Shown piece by piece: positions 1-8,981 of a DNA stretch of 26,299 bases (position 1 is its first letter; each line of letters begins with the position of its first letter). The DNA is from Anaerolineaceae bacterium UBA4799 (GTDB lineage Bacteria > Chloroflexota > Anaerolineae > Anaerolineales > Anaerolineaceae), in assembly GCA_002402725.1 (NCBI GenBank), contig DHGL01000030.1, forward strand, positions 5,370 to 31,668, written 5' to 3'. Position numbers and translations under genes: made by a program. The notes under the pieces were generated by a model that did not search any database, was not told where the DNA came from, and saw only the letters and a list, made by a program, of their open reading frames with translations.

Positions 1-154
1 CAAGATTCACCTTACTTATCGCCTGAAAGGCAGCGCGCTCACTGAAAAGGACACGGCGCAGGCCATCGAGTTGTCGGAAGAGAAGTACTGTTCAGTGGCA
101 GCAACGCTCAGAGGCCAGGCTGAAATCACGACTTCGTTTGAGATACTCGATTAG
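1..154 (+). CDS. OsmC-like family protein, C-terminal end only (partial)
   Basis: This is the last 50 codons of a gene that enters from the left edge; the reading frame begins at base 2 and stops with TAG at 152-154. The peptide contains AIELSEEKYCSVAATL followed by a beta-rich tail ending in FEIL. This matches the C-terminal signature of OsmC/Ohr-fold proteins, where the cysteine in the EKYC segment is the second redox-active or conserved cysteine. Members reduce organic hydroperoxides or are of unknown function (YhfA-like). The visible part cannot separate these subfamilies. It converges on the acetyltransferase gene at 206-709, and a hairpin followed by T6 lies just after its stop codon. 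Confidence 0.72.
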   Translation, partial: KIHLTYRLKGSALTEKDTAQAIELSEEKYCSVAATLRGQAEITTSFEILD

Positions 155-178
155 TACAGCGGGGAATGGATTTTCTCA

Positions 179-207
179 AACGCCAGCGGGGGACCCTGGT
201 GTTTTTT
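179..207 (+). terminator. Rho-independent terminator of the OsmC-like gene
   Basis: The arms AACGCCAG (179-186) and CTGGTGTT (196-203) can form eight pairs including one G-T, and TTTTTT lies at 202-207. It is correctly placed 25 bases after the OsmC-like stop codon. The T-run overlaps the stop codon of the convergent acetyltransferase gene. Confidence 0.6.
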
Positions 208-709
208 ATTTCCTGAAGATCAACTGCCAGTACCCCACATCGACCCAACGCTTGAATTTAAAGCCCACCTCAGCCAGTTGACCAACCTTCTGAAATCCCA
301 ACGCTTCGTGCAACGCCACGCTGGCGGGGTTGGGCAGGGTGATCACCGCCATCAGCGCGTGCGCTCCCGCGGTGCGCAGACGCGTGAGCAATTCTCCGTA
401 AAGTGTCTTGCCGATGCCAAGCCCGGTGAAGGCCGGCGCCAGGTAGATGGTGGTTTCAACGGTGAACCTGTAGGCGGAGCGTTCGCGCCAGCGCGTGGCG
501 TAAGCGTAACCGGCGAGCTTTCCTCCGACCATCGCGCACAACCACGGCATCTGCTGCGCTTTCACTCCCTCAATGCGCCGGCGCATTTCTTCCTCGCTGA
601 CTGGTGCTTCCTCAAATGAGGCCGTTGTCTTGGTGATGTAATGGTTGTAGATGCCGATGATCGCAGAAATATCTGCGTCTTCGATTGTTCGGATTGTGGG
701 TGTTTCCAT
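206..709 (-). CDS. GNAT-family N-acetyltransferase, phosphinothricin/methionine-sulfoximine acetyltransferase type
   Basis: This 167-residue protein is full length for the PAT/MnaT branch of the GNAT superfamily. These enzymes transfer acetyl from acetyl-CoA to the amino group of small amino-acid-like substrates such as methionine sulfoximine or phosphinothricin. The N-terminal strand TPTIRTIEDADISAI and the IYNHYI segment are typical of that branch. GLGIGKTLYGELL is the acetyl-CoA pyrophosphate-binding loop, and NPASVALHEALGFQKVG is the usual late GNAT motif. I chose the ATG at 709 because a TTG-initiated extension to 745 would run through the promoter itself. There is no Shine-Dalgarno sequence before this ATG, which fits leaderless translation. 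The exact substrate cannot be read from sequence; amino-acid detoxification is an inference from the family. Confidence 0.82.
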   Translation of the reverse strand: METPTIRTIEDADISAIIGIYNHYITKTTASFEEAPVSEEEMRRRIEGVKAQQMPWLCAMVGGKLAGYAYATRWRERSAYRFTVETTIYLAPAFTGLGIGKTLYGELLTRLRTAGAHALMAVITLPNPASVALHEALGFQKVGQLAEVGFKFKRWVDVGYWQLIFRK

Positions 710-716
710 GCCGACA

Positions 717-745
717 AGTATAGGACGTGCCCAATGCGTTGTCAA
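717..745 (-). promoter_or_regulatory. Sigma-70-type promoter of the acetyltransferase gene
   Basis: On the minus strand a TTGACA -35 box (745-740) is followed by a 17-base spacer and a TATACT -10 box (722-717). Only 7 bases separate the -10 box from the ATG at 709, so transcription should start at or next to the start codon. The -35 box overlaps the T-run of the upstream operon's terminator. Confidence 0.8.
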
Positions 746-771
746 ACAAAAAGCCCGCGCAGCGCGCGGGC
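744..771 (-). terminator. Rho-independent terminator of the hrcA-grpE-dnaK-dnaJ-prmA operon
   Basis: The arms GCCCGCGC and GCGCGGGC (764-771 and 753-760) form a perfect 8-bp GC stem with a 3-base loop. On the minus strand it is followed by TTTTTGTTT (752-744). It lies 18 bases after the prmA stop codon. Confidence 0.85.
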
Positions 772-788
772 AAGGGTGCGATCAAATA

Positions 789-1706
789 TCAGGGCTGGCG
801 CATCACCAGCGCCACCCAATCGCCGCTGTGGCGTTGCTCAACAAAGGTGAGCCCCTGCGCTTCAGCGGCGGCACGCACGCCCGCTCCCTGTTCCGCCAGG
901 ATGCCGGCCAGAAGGATGACACCACCCGGGGTTACCAGGCGTGCCATGCCCCCCTCGAACAGGCGAATGAGGACGGGTGCGAGGATGTTTGCCAGCACCA
1001 GCGGCGCGTTCCGCGCGGAGAATTTCCCCGCGTTTACTTCATCCACGGAGCCCAACCCGGTTTCAACTTTCTCTTCCACGCCGTTGGCACGGCTATTTTC
1101 GTGCGTGGCCTTGATGGCCGCCGCGTCGATATCCACGCTGACGGCTGTTGAGGCGCCGAGTTTGAGCGCCGCGATGGAGAGGATGCCCGACCCGCAACCG
1201 ATATCAATGGCGGGTTTTCCCGCGATGGTGTAATCTTCAAGCAATTCCAGGCATAGCTGGGTGGAGGGATGTGTGCCGGTGCCAAAGGCCATGCTCGGGT
1301 CTATCTTTACCGCCAGCCGGCTTTTATCCTCCTGTTTGATCCACGCCGGCAGTACCAGCAGCTTCTGACCGATGGGGATGGGATGGTAATGTGCCTTCCA
1401 GGCTTCCATCCAGTTCTCGTCAGCGATTTCATTGTATTCAGGTTGCGGTAGTTCGCGGATGGTATGCAGGTGCCACAACGCTTCTTCTAGCTTGTGGCGG
1501 TTCGTTTCGATATTCGCGTCAATGATGAGGTAACCGTACACTTTGACCGGACCGTAAGGCGTGCCTTCATCTTCAGCATCGCGGTACTTAACGTTGGATT
1601 CCACCACCACGCCGCCGCTGGTGTAACGGCTCAGTACTTCCGCCACGGCTTCGGCCAGTTCGCCATCCACGGTCAGCGATACCTGCAGCCATCTGGCATC
1701 AGCCAC
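789..1706 (-). CDS. prmA: Ribosomal protein L11 methyltransferase
   Basis: PrmA trimethylates ribosomal protein L11 using S-adenosylmethionine in the cytoplasm. The 305-residue length is normal for the family. An N-terminal substrate-recognition domain (about residues 1-110) leads through [16 protein letters not shown] to the methyltransferase domain. [13 protein letters not shown] and the SAM-binding loop [13 protein letters not shown] are clear, and LANILAPVL matches the family's conserved N-I/P-L catalytic segment. The ATG lies inside the end of dnaJ, overlapping it by 8 bases, which indicates translational coupling. A prmA gene at the end of the dnaK operon is also the arrangement in Bacillus and other Gram-positive bacteria. 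The operon terminator follows directly. Confidence 0.95.
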   Translation of the reverse strand: MADARWLQVSLTVDGELAEAVAEVLSRYTSGGVVVESNVKYRDAEDEGTPYGPVKVYGYLIIDANIETNRHKLEEALWHLHTIRELPQPEYNEIADENWMEAWKAHYHPIPIGQKLLVLPAWIKQEDKSRLAVKIDPSMAFGTGTHPSTQLCLELLEDYTIAGKPAIDIGCGSGILSIAALKLGASTAVSVDIDAAAIKATHENSRANGVEEKVETGLGSVDEVNAGKFSARNAPLVLANILAPVLIRLFEGGMARLVTPGGVILLAGILAEQGAGVRAAAEAQGLTFVEQRHSGDWVALVMRQP

Positions 1707-2814
1707 CGAAAACCTCCCTCAACGTGTCCAGGAATCCTTTTTCCTGCGGTTTAACTTCCGTGCCCATGCTGGCAGCCAGCGCTTCAAGATGCTGGCGCTG
1801 TTCGTCTGTCAGGCGGGTGGGGACCTCTACATTGACAACCACCTTTTGATCGCCGCGAGCGTTGCTGCGCAGGATAGGACTACCTTTGCCGCGTAGGGTG
1901 AACACCTTGCCAGGCTGGGTACCGGCCGGGATGGACAGTTTAGTGGGGCCATCCACCGTGGGGATCTCGACATCGGCGCCAAGCGCCGCCTGGGCGATAT
2001 TGATGTTCAGGTCGAGCAGGATGTCGTTCTCTTTACGCCTGAAGAACTTGTGGCTTTTGACCTTAACCTCGATGTACAGGTTGCCAGTGGGTCCGCCGTT
2101 GATGCCGGGCTGCCCTTCACCAGCCAGGCGGATCTGCGTGCCGCTATCCACCCCACCGGGGATGGCCACCTTCTTGGTGATAGTCTTGCGTTCCAGACCT
2201 CTGCCGCTGCAGGTATGGCAAGGTGTGCCGATGATCTCACCGCGCCCGGCGCAGACCGGGCAGGTGGTTACCTGCACCATTGACCCCAAAAAGGTCTGCC
2301 GAACCTGGCGCACTTCTCCGCGACCGCCGCAATTGCTGCATTTGGCCGGGTTGGAACCGGGTTCGGCGCCTTTACCTCCGCAGGTGTGGCAAACTTCATC
2401 ACGGGTGATTTCGACTTCTTTTTCCACCCCAAAGATGGCCTCTTCAAAGGTCAGCGTTACAGCGTAAGAAAGGTCCTGCCCGCGCCGTGGCGCGTTTTGG
2501 CGCGCGCGCGAAGCGCCGGTGGCAAACCCGAAGAACTCGCCGAAAATATCGGCGAAATCCATCGTTGACCAGTCCGGCACGCCGCCCGCGCCGTTAACGC
2601 CGGCGTGACCGAATTGATCATAGGCGCGACGTTTATCGACATCTGAAAGGACGGCGTACGCTTCGTTGATTTCCTTGAACTTCTCTTCAGCGTCCGCTTC
2701 CTTGTTCATATCCGGGTGAAATTTACGCGCCAGGGTGCGGAAAGCCGATTTCAACTCCTCCGCAGAGGCGTTACGGTTGACACCCAGAATTTCATAATAA
2801 TCACGCTTGGTCAT
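1699..2814 (-). CDS. dnaJ: Chaperone protein DnaJ (Hsp40)
   Basis: DnaJ delivers unfolded clients to DnaK and stimulates its ATPase. This 371-residue protein has the complete class I layout. The J domain (residues 1-70) carries the HPD tripeptide at 33-35. The Gly/Phe region is short (about 70-100). The zinc-binding domain has four CxxC pairs, at C142/C145, C159/C162, C185/C188 and C199/C202, each in a CxxCxGxG-like context; in the third the second half reads CAGRG. Two C-terminal substrate-binding domains follow. The gene lies 98 bases after dnaK, with a strong hairpin in between, and overlaps prmA by 8 bases. Confidence 0.97.
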   Translation of the reverse strand: MTKRDYYEILGVNRNASAEELKSAFRTLARKFHPDMNKEADAEEKFKEINEAYAVLSDVDKRRAYDQFGHAGVNGAGGVPDWSTMDFADIFGEFFGFATGASRARQNAPRRGQDLSYAVTLTFEEAIFGVEKEVEITRDEVCHTCGGKGAEPGSNPAKCSNCGGRGEVRQVRQTFLGSMVQVTTCPVCAGRGEIIGTPCHTCSGRGLERKTITKKVAIPGGVDSGTQIRLAGEGQPGINGGPTGNLYIEVKVKSHKFFRRKENDILLDLNINIAQAALGADVEIPTVDGPTKLSIPAGTQPGKVFTLRGKGSPILRSNARGDQKVVVNVEVPTRLTDEQRQHLEALAASMGTEVKPQEKGFLDTLREVFGG

Positions 2815-2849
2815 ACATCGTTATCCCTGTAAGCAATTTAAGGTCAATC

Positions 2850-2882
2850 CGGGGCGCGGAGAGGGTCTCTCCGGTCGCCCCG
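2850..2882 (-). other. Strong intercistronic hairpin between dnaK and dnaJ
   Basis: Two stacked 7-bp helices share one stem: CGGGGCG (2850-2856) with CGCCCCG (2876-2882), and CGGAGAG (2857-2863) with CTCTCCG (2867-2873). The loop is three bases and a GT bulge lies at 2874-2875. No T-run follows on the minus strand, so it is not a standard terminator. It may protect or process the dnaK mRNA end, or limit readthrough into dnaJ. Confidence 0.65.
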
Positions 2883-2912
2883 TCAGATTATACCTGAAGG
2901 TACAAGCCTGGC

Positions 2913-4838
2913 TTATACTGATTTAAATTCGCCATCCACCACATCACCGGTATCACCATCAGGTGGTGTGCCACCACCATTATCAGTACCTGGTTGCTCC
3001 TGCTGCCCACCCGGCGCTTCCTGCGCTCCGGCTCCGGGCTGCTGGTACATGCTGGCGCCGATCTTCTGGATCGACTGTCCCAGCGCTTCGGTGGCGGTGC
3101 GGGTGGCAGCGGCATCGTCATTGTTCATGATGCCGCGCAGGCTGGCGATGCCATCTTCAACCTCTTTCTTCAGTTCGCCGGGAGTCTTTTCACCGTTTTC
3201 ACGGATCATTTTTTCCGCGGTATAAATGGTGTTATCAGCGTTGTTGCGCACTTCAACCAATTCTTTGCGTTTACGGTCTGCTTCGGCGTTGGCTTCAGCA
3301 TCCTGTTTCATCTTCTGAATTTCGGCTTCGGTCAACCCGCTCGAGGCGGTGATGGTAATGTGCTGGGAGCGGTTGGTGGCTTTATCCAGCGCGGTGACGT
3401 TAAGGATGCCATTGGCGTCAATATCGAAAGTTACTTCAATTTGCGGAATGCCGCGCGGCGCGGGGGGGATGCCGTCCAGGTTGAACTTACCCAATGACTT
3501 GTTATCCGCTGCCATGGGGCGTTCTCCCTGCAACACGTGGATTTCCACCTGGGTCTGACCATCAGACGCGGTTGAGAACACCTGGCTCTTGCGGGTGGGA
3601 ACGGTGGTGTTGCGTTCAATGAGCGGGGTTGAAACGCCGCCCAGGGTTTCCACTGAAAGCGTCAGCGGGGTAACGTCGAGCAGCAGGATGTCTTTGACAT
3701 CTCCACCCAGCACACCCGCCTGGATGGCCGCGCCAACCGCCACGACCTCGTCAGGGTTCACACCCTTGTGCGGTTCTCTGCCGAATTCGCGTTTCACAGC
3801 CTCCTGGACCGCGGGCATGCGGATCATACCGCCGACCAGCACCACCTCGTTGACCTCAGAAGCCTTAAGGCTTGCATCTGAGAGCGCGCGGCGGATGGGA
3901 TCCATGGTCTTCTGAATCAGATCGCCGGTGAGTTGCTCGAGTTTGGCGCGGGTGAGAGTGAGCACAAGGTGCTTGGGACCGGTGGCGTCAGCCGTCAAGT
4001 AGGGCAGGTTGATCTCGGTCTGCTGCACAGTGGAAAGCTCTATCTTGGCTTTCTCAGCGGCTTCTTTCAGGCGTTGCAGTGCCTGGCGGTCATTATGAAT
4101 GTCGATCCCGCTGGACTTCTTGAATTCCTCGATGAGGAAATCCATCACGCGCAGGTCAAAGTCATCACCGCCCAGGAAGGTATCACCGTTGGTGGAACGC
4201 ACCTGGAAGACGCCTTCGCCGACATCCAACACGGATATATCGAAAGTGCCGCCGCCGAGGTCATAAACCGCGATGACCTCGTTCTTTTTCTTATCCAGCC
4301 CGTAAGCCAGGGAGGACGCGGTCGGTTCGTTGATGATGCGCAACACTTCAAGCCCGGCGATACGGCCGGCGTCTTTGGTGGCGTTGCGTTGGGCGTCGTT
4401 GAAATACGCCGGCACGGTAATCACGGCCTGGTTCACAGTCTCACCCAGGTAGGCTTCGGCGTCTGCCTTGAGCTTGCTGAGGATCATGGCGCTAATCTCG
4501 GGGGGGCTGTACTCTTTGCCGTCGAGGGTCACGCGGATATCACCATTGCTGGCCGCGGAAATTTTGTAAGGCACGCGGCTGATGGTGCGCTGTACTTCAG
4601 GGTCGCTGAATTTGCGACCCATCAGGCGCTTGATCGAAAAAATAGTATTTTCGGGGTTGACGATGGCCTGGTTGCGGGCGGCGCGCCCCACGATGCGCTC
4701 GTGATTCTTGTTTACCGCCACGACTGACGGAATGAGACGTTCCCCTTCGGCGGATGGGATGACGACGGGTTCGCCGCCGCTCATCACCGCTACAACCGAG
4801 TTGGTGGTACCGAGATCTATACCAATGATTTTTGCCAT
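2913..4838 (-). CDS. dnaK: Chaperone protein DnaK (Hsp70)
   Basis: DnaK is the ATP-driven Hsp70 chaperone that binds extended hydrophobic segments of unfolded proteins in the cytoplasm. The protein has 641 residues, a normal length. The nucleotide-binding domain starts with GIDLGTTNS (residues 6-14) and includes [23 protein letters not shown] and [13 protein letters not shown]. The linker [16 protein letters not shown] precedes the beta-sandwich substrate domain (about 390-500), and a helical lid follows. The tail is Gly/Gln/Pro-rich and ends [10 protein letters not shown], resembling the conserved acidic end of other bacterial DnaK proteins. GGAGAGG lies 5 bases before the ATG. It is the third gene of the CIRCE-controlled operon, 20 bases after grpE, with its DnaJ and GrpE partners alongside. 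Confidence 0.98.
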   Translation of the reverse strand: MAKIIGIDLGTTNSVVAVMSGGEPVVIPSAEGERLIPSVVAVNKNHERIVGRAARNQAIVNPENTIFSIKRLMGRKFSDPEVQRTISRVPYKISAASNGDIRVTLDGKEYSPPEISAMILSKLKADAEAYLGETVNQAVITVPAYFNDAQRNATKDAGRIAGLEVLRIINEPTASSLAYGLDKKKNEVIAVYDLGGGTFDISVLDVGEGVFQVRSTNGDTFLGGDDFDLRVMDFLIEEFKKSSGIDIHNDRQALQRLKEAAEKAKIELSTVQQTEINLPYLTADATGPKHLVLTLTRAKLEQLTGDLIQKTMDPIRRALSDASLKASEVNEVVLVGGMIRMPAVQEAVKREFGREPHKGVNPDEVVAVGAAIQAGVLGGDVKDILLLDVTPLTLSVETLGGVSTPLIERNTTVPTRKSQVFSTASDGQTQVEIHVLQGERPMAADNKSLGKFNLDGIPPAPRGIPQIEVTFDIDANGILNVTALDKATNRSQHITITASSGLTEAEIQKMKQDAEANAEADRKRKELVEVRNNADNTIYTAEKMIRENGEKTPGELKKEVEDGIASLRGIMNNDDAAATRTATEALGQSIQKIGASMYQQPGAGAQEAPGGQQEQPGTDNGGGTPPDGDTGDVVDGEFKSV

Positions 4839-4858
4839 AAATTCCTCTCCAATATAGA

Positions 4859-5425
4859 TTATCTGGCGACGCGCACCATTGCCGGACGCAAAACGCGGTC
4901 GCCTAATTTGTAACCTTGGCGCATGACTTCGATGACTTCGCCGCTTTCGAAATCCACATTCTCTTCACTTGAAATTGCTTCGTGAACGGTCGGGTCAAAG
5001 GGAACCCTGTTCTGATTGATGAGCTCAACACCCTCTGCTTCGATGATGGCGAGCAACTTGCGCGCGATCAGTTCGATACCGTTCGCCCAGGCTTCTCCGG
5101 GGCCGTTCTTGGGTTTATCCTTCAATGCGAGTTCCAGGTCATCCAGCACCACCAGATATTTTTTAATGATCGCACCGGTGATATCCTGCCGTGATTGAGC
5201 CTGGTCGCGTTCAACGCGCTTTTTATAATTGGAAAATTCCGCCCGTTCCCGTTGCCAGCCCTCCAGGTTGTCAGCGGCTTCCTTTTCTAGCTCTGCCAGA
5301 CGGGTTTTAAGTTGATCGATTTTCTCAACCAGAGTCGTTTCTGATGATGCCGTTTCTTTTAACTCTTCACCTGTTTCTGTTTCCTGCTGATGGGGTTTTC
5401 TGCTGTGTTTTTTTGCTTCATCCAT
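4859..5425 (-). CDS. grpE: Nucleotide exchange factor GrpE
   Basis: GrpE releases ADP from DnaK and resets the chaperone cycle. The 188-residue protein has a disordered, charged N-terminus (about 1-30). A long helical and probably coiled-coil dimerisation segment (about 35-75, rich in K, E and L) follows, and then the C-terminal beta domain. Family signatures are present: [11 protein letters not shown] in the helix, and [12 protein letters not shown] with [24 protein letters not shown] in the head. An AGGA sequence precedes the ATG. It sits between hrcA (36 bases) and dnaK (20 bases). Confidence 0.96.
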   Translation of the reverse strand: MDEAKKHSRKPHQQETETGEELKETASSETTLVEKIDQLKTRLAELEKEAADNLEGWQRERAEFSNYKKRVERDQAQSRQDITGAIIKKYLVVLDDLELALKDKPKNGPGEAWANGIELIARKLLAIIEAEGVELINQNRVPFDPTVHEAISSEENVDFESGEVIEVMRQGYKLGDRVLRPAMVRVAR

Positions 5426-5461
5426 GATTTATTCCTCAGTCATTTAGTTTTTAAAAAACAA

Positions 5462-6499
5462 TCATTCGATGATCGTGTCATTCACCAGGTCTGAAAGCAA
5501 CCCTGAAAGGAACCTGACGATGGAGATGGTCCTTCCGTAGGGCATGCGCATGGGACCGAGCACGCCGAGCGTGCCGGTTGCCAGGCCGGGGGTGCCGTAA
5601 CGAGCGAGCACGATGGAGCACTGCGAAAGCGCGTCATAGATGCCCTCACCGCCAATCAGCACCTGTACCCCGCCCAGCGAGGATCCGTGCAGCACTGTTT
5701 TGGATAAAATGTCATTCAACAGTGGTTTTTCCTCCAACACGCGCAGCGCGCGCCTGGCTTCCTCTGAAGCAGCGAATTCCGGTTCTGCCAGCACGTTGGT
5801 CAACCCATCCAGCACCACCTCTCCAGAGATCATCGAATCCGCCTGTTCCATTTCATCCAACACGATCTGTTGAAAATCCTGTTCCAGCGCACTGAGCACA
5901 CTGGATTCACTGGACATCTCTACCATATTATGACCGGTGAAGAGATTATTTAAATGGTCGGCCGCGTTCGAAAGTTGCTCCTGTGATACCGGTTCGGGAA
6001 GGGTTATAAAGCGTTGCAGAATTTCACCGCCCATCAGCACCAGCACCATCAAAACCTGGCGCCCGCGCGCGGCAATCAGTTCGAGGTGTTTATAACGGGA
6101 TTGCTCTGGATGAGGCGCGGTGACGAGGGAGGCGGCGCGGGATTGATGCGCCAGTATGGAGGCTGCCAGCCGCGTCCAGCCTTCCACGTCCTGGCGCATC
6201 TGGTAGAACTGATGGGCGATGGTGCGGCGCGTGGAATCTGGCAGTTCAGTTTCCTGAACGATGTTGCCCACAAATAGGCGGTAGCCATCTTCGGTGGGCA
6301 CCCTGCCGGCGGATAGGTGAGGTTGACGCAGATAACCCAGTTCGGTGAGCGTGGAAAGTTCATTGCGCACCGTGGCAGAGCTCATCTCCAGGTTGAACTG
6401 CTCCACGACGTGTTTTGAGCCCACCGGGTTCGCCGAGCGGACGTATTCGTGGATCACCAGGGAAAGCAGCATGCGTTGGCGGTCAGTAAGTTCGGTCAT
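5462..6499 (-). CDS. hrcA: Heat-inducible transcription repressor HrcA
   Basis: HrcA is a dimeric repressor that binds the CIRCE operator and is kept active by GroEL in the systems studied. The 345 residues have the family layout. An N-terminal winged helix includes ATVRNELSTLTELGYLRQPHLSAGRVPTEDGYR, whose last part is the best-known HrcA signature. A GAF-like central domain follows, and the C-terminus carries LGVLGPMRMPYGRTISIVRFLS, typical of the family. The ATG at 6499 lies 11 bases downstream of a perfect CIRCE element, so this first gene of the operon should be autoregulated. Its Shine-Dalgarno region is weak (AAAAAGATAAAAA). The protein is intact. Confidence 0.97.
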   Translation of the reverse strand: MTELTDRQRMLLSLVIHEYVRSANPVGSKHVVEQFNLEMSSATVRNELSTLTELGYLRQPHLSAGRVPTEDGYRLFVGNIVQETELPDSTRRTIAHQFYQMRQDVEGWTRLAASILAHQSRAASLVTAPHPEQSRYKHLELIAARGRQVLMVLVLMGGEILQRFITLPEPVSQEQLSNAADHLNNLFTGHNMVEMSSESSVLSALEQDFQQIVLDEMEQADSMISGEVVLDGLTNVLAEPEFAASEEARRALRVLEEKPLLNDILSKTVLHGSSLGGVQVLIGGEGIYDALSQCSIVLARYGTPGLATGTLGVLGPMRMPYGRTISIVRFLSGLLSDLVNDTIIE

Positions 6500-6510
6500 T
6501 TTTTATCTTT

Positions 6511-6537
6511 TTAGCACTCGAAGTGCTTGAGTGCTAA
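6511..6537 (-). promoter_or_regulatory. CIRCE operator for HrcA
   Basis: TTAGCACTC (6511-6519), a 9-base spacer and GAGTGCTAA (6529-6537) match the CIRCE consensus at all 18 arm positions. The site lies in the 5' untranslated region between the promoter's predicted start point (about 6544) and the hrcA ATG. Binding should block initiation or elongation for the whole operon. Confidence 0.97.
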
Positions 6538-6550
6538 TTTACTGCCAATA

Positions 6551-6579
6551 ATGATAACATGCCGGAAAATTCACGTCAA
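6551..6579 (-). promoter_or_regulatory. Sigma-70-type promoter of the hrcA operon
   Basis: On the minus strand TTGACG (6579-6574) is followed by a 17-base spacer and TATCAT (6556-6551). The predicted start at about 6544 puts CIRCE at roughly +7 to +33, a standard arrangement. Confidence 0.75.
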
Positions 6580-6676
6580 GGAAGGGTGGAACGTTCTAAT
6601 AAAAGATTAATGCGACTCTCGAGTTGCCTTGTTAGCTGCAATGTGTTTTTTTCCTTACTGTACAAGCGTGATATTC

Positions 6677-6685
6677 TGGTAAGAT
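6677..6685 (+). promoter_or_regulatory. Possible extended -10 promoter of the KdpD-like gene
   Basis: TGGTAAGAT fits an extended -10 element, 17 bases before the TTG start. No good -35 box is placed at 17 bases; TTACTG at 6655-6660 is 19 bases away. The resulting leader would be only about 10 bases, so this call is tentative. Confidence 0.35.
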
Positions 6686-6702
6686 GATGGAGAGGTTGCG
6701 CC

Positions 6703-8169
6703 TTGAAGAACAACATCGACCACACGATCACGCTAATATTGCGGCTAATTGGCAATATTGCAATTATTGGATTAGTCACTTTCTTATTAAAGCTGGTGGA
6801 ATCCGGCTTGCAAATCCAGCTCATTGCCTTGCTTTACCTGCTTCCTGTTTTGGTCTGTACGGTGCTGTGGGGATTGACCTCCGGCATCATCGCGGGGTTT
6901 GTTTCATTCCTGGCGTTCAATTATTTCTTTATCCAGCCTTACTTCACGCTGAACGTGCATCAGACGCAGGATTTGATCACATTGATCGTTTTTCTGATCG
7001 TGGCGGTGGTGGTCAGCCAGTTGATTGGGCAGGCGAGGAAGGCGGTACGCCTGGCGGAAAAAAGAGAGCAGGAATCCGCGCAACTATATGAAGTAACCTC
7101 CGCTTTAGCCGGTGTGACCGACATCCGTGAAACCATCGGCATGCTTGCCGCCAGGATTCATGACACATTCAATTTTGACCAGGTCGAAATCTCCACCAGA
7201 GATCTGTCATCGGATGAAAAGATTATTTACCGGTATCCCGAGACGGCACGGCTCGAAAACCCGGCCGAACTGGTCATTCACATGAGCACTGCAAGAAATG
7301 ACGAAGGAACGCTGAACCTGTGGTTCGATCAGAATAAACTTTCCATTGAAGAAATGCGTATGCTTTCAGCGTTCTGCAACCAGGGAGCGCTGGCCATTGA
7401 AAGGATTCGCCTGTTCCAAAGTGAAAACCTCGCCAGGATCCTGGAGGAAAGCGACCGGGTAAAGACCGCTTTGTTGAATTCAGTATCTCATGAGTTGCGT
7501 TCACCGCTGGCGGCGATTAAGGCATCAGCCTCCAGCCTGCGGGGAGGGGCAGTGCCATGGGAAACCCCCGCCAGGGCGGAATTATTGGCGACCATCGATG
7601 AAGAAACGGACGCGTTGAATCTGCTTGTGGGTAACCTTTTGGATATGTCGCGCATCGAGGCTGGCACGCTCAAGCCGACCAAACGCTGGAATTCGCTCAT
7701 TGAAATCATCAAGGGTGTTGAAGTAAAAATGCACGGGCAACTCGCCGAACACTCCATCCTCTACACAATAGAAAAAGAGTTGCCTCTGGTGCCGACAGAT
7801 TATGTGATGATGGGTCAGGTTTTCACCAATCTATTCAGCAACAGTATCAAATACGCTCCCAGGAACACCCCGATTACCGTTAGTGCAGGAGTTACGGGGG
7901 GCCAGGTGGTGGTCAAAGTGGTCAACCAGAGCCCGCCAGTTCCAGAAGAGCACCTCGGGCATATCTTTGATAAATTCTTCAGAATCACCGAAGCGGATAA
8001 GGTCACAGGTACCGGCCTGGGTTTATCCATCTGCAAGGGGATCATCGAAGCGCATGAAGGTAAAATATGGGCGGAGAATTCGGCGGATGGATTTACCTTC
8101 AATATCACCCTTCCGCTCACTCTGGATGGCGCCTTGCCGCGATTACCGGAGGATCTAACAGATGGATAA
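6703..8169 (+). CDS. KdpD-like sensor histidine kinase, short form lacking the N-terminal KdpD/USP domains
   Basis: This 488-residue membrane kinase matches the C-terminal half of KdpD. Four transmembrane helices of the DUF4118 type (about residues 10-105) include FNYFFIQPYFTL, the hallmark of that domain. A GAF-like domain (about 125-240) follows, then the dimerisation/phosphoacceptor helix with VSHELRSPL (predicted phosphorylated His263), and an ATPase domain with NLFSNSIKYAP and GTGLGLSIC. The nucleotide-binding and universal-stress-like N-terminal domains of full KdpD (about 895 residues in E. coli) are absent. The start is a TTG, supported by GGAGAGG at 6689-6695. It overlaps the response regulator gene by 8 bases, so the two are cotranslated. 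The kdpFABC pump genes are not nearby; the next transporter gene is KimA-like. Potassium or turgor sensing is inferred from family and context. Confidence 0.88.
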   Translation: MKNNIDHTITLILRLIGNIAIIGLVTFLLKLVESGLQIQLIALLYLLPVLVCTVLWGLTSGIIAGFVSFLAFNYFFIQPYFTLNVHQTQDLITLIVFLIVAVVVSQLIGQARKAVRLAEKREQESAQLYEVTSALAGVTDIRETIGMLAARIHDTFNFDQVEISTRDLSSDEKIIYRYPETARLENPAELVIHMSTARNDEGTLNLWFDQNKLSIEEMRMLSAFCNQGALAIERIRLFQSENLARILEESDRVKTALLNSVSHELRSPLAAIKASASSLRGGAVPWETPARAELLATIDEETDALNLLVGNLLDMSRIEAGTLKPTKRWNSLIEIIKGVEVKMHGQLAEHSILYTIEKELPLVPTDYVMMGQVFTNLFSNSIKYAPRNTPITVSAGVTGGQVVVKVVNQSPPVPEEHLGHIFDKFFRITEADKVTGTGLGLSICKGIIEAHEGKIWAENSADGFTFNITLPLTLDGALPRLPEDLTDG

Positions 8170-8857
8170 AGACCCTTTGATTTTGCTGATCGATGACGAG
8201 CCGCAAATTTTACGGGCATTGAAGACCATTTTGAGTTCCGGGCATTTTCGTGTCATCGCTGCGGTGACCGGTGAAGAAGGGATTGCGCTGGCAGCCTCAC
8301 AACTTCCTGATGTCATCATCCTTGATCTGACGCTGCCGGATATGGATGGAATCGAAGTCTGCGAACAGTTGCGTACCTGGTCGACGATCCCGATCATTGT
8401 ACTTTCTGTACGCGATGGCGAGCGCGATAAGGTCGCCGCGTTGGATAAGGGCGCTGATGATTACCTCACCAAGCCATTCAACATTGAGGAGCTGCTGGCG
8501 CGCATCCGGGTTGCGCTGCGCCACTCTGCCCAGTCCATCGGCAACCGGGAGACGGTCATCAGGGCGGGTAAACTCACTATCGACCTGGGGCGTCACGTTA
8601 CCAGTTTGGACGGTATCGAACTTAAGCTCACCGCCACTGAATTCAAGTTGCTCGCTTATCTGGCCTCGCACGCTGACCGCGTATTGACCCACCAGGCGAT
8701 CTTGACCCAGGTCTGGGGGTTCGAAGAGGCCGACCATATTGAATACCTGCGGGTCTATATTGGCCAGCTGCGCAAGAAGATAGAAATTGATCCCGACGCG
8801 CCGATGGTGCTGGTTACTGACCCAGGTGTGGGTTACAGGTTTAAAACCGGGGAGTAA
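8162..8857 (+). CDS. KdpE-like response regulator, OmpR/PhoB family
   Basis: This 231-residue regulator has an N-terminal receiver domain with the acidic pair DD (11-12), phosphoacceptor Asp55 in VIILDLTLPDMDG and Lys104 in YLTKPF. A C-terminal winged helix (about 130-229) contains LTATEFKLLAYLASHADRVL and the DNA-contacting segment ending VGYRF. Both halves resemble KdpE, including LLIDDEPQILRAL at the start. It overlaps the kinase gene by 8 bases and is presumably phosphorylated by that kinase. The likely target is the KimA-like gene 133 bases downstream, although no operator can be assigned from one example. Confidence 0.9.
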   Translation: MDKDPLILLIDDEPQILRALKTILSSGHFRVIAAVTGEEGIALAASQLPDVIILDLTLPDMDGIEVCEQLRTWSTIPIIVLSVRDGERDKVAALDKGADDYLTKPFNIEELLARIRVALRHSAQSIGNRETVIRAGKLTIDLGRHVTSLDGIELKLTATEFKLLAYLASHADRVLTHQAILTQVWGFEEADHIEYLRVYIGQLRKKIEIDPDAPMVLVTDPGVGYRFKTGE

Positions 8858-8923
8858 AGCACTTATTTTTTCTTTATTTTTTTTCAAAAGACCCTTAGTT
8901 AAAACTTATCTAAATTAAGTAAA

Positions 8924-8981
8924 CTCTCTACCGAAGTCGAGAGTCTGTATTATTTATTAATTTTTGTAAAACTATAGAGAG
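8924..8981 (+). promoter_or_regulatory. Candidate RNA switch in the kimA-like leader
   Basis: ACTCTC (8923-8928) can pair with GAGAGT (8939-8944) as a local hairpin. Alternatively CTCTCTA (8924-8930) can pair perfectly with TAGAGAG (8975-8981), the only purine-rich ribosome-binding segment before the ATG at 8991. The two pairings exclude one another. The surrounding leader is very AT-rich and no confident promoter is seen. Confidence 0.35.

Noticed and set aside
710..745. Longer acetyltransferase start at TTG 745
   Set aside because: The extra codons coincide with the -35 and -10 boxes of the gene's own promoter and with no conserved protein segment.
3933..4727. 264-codon open frame on the plus strand opposite dnaK
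   Set aside because: It lies entirely inside the clearly coding dnaK gene on the other strand, has no ribosome-binding site and resembles no protein family; it is an antisense shadow caused by codon bias.
8858..8890. Terminator in the T-rich stretch after the KdpE-like gene
   Set aside because: Long T-runs are present but no stable hairpin precedes them.
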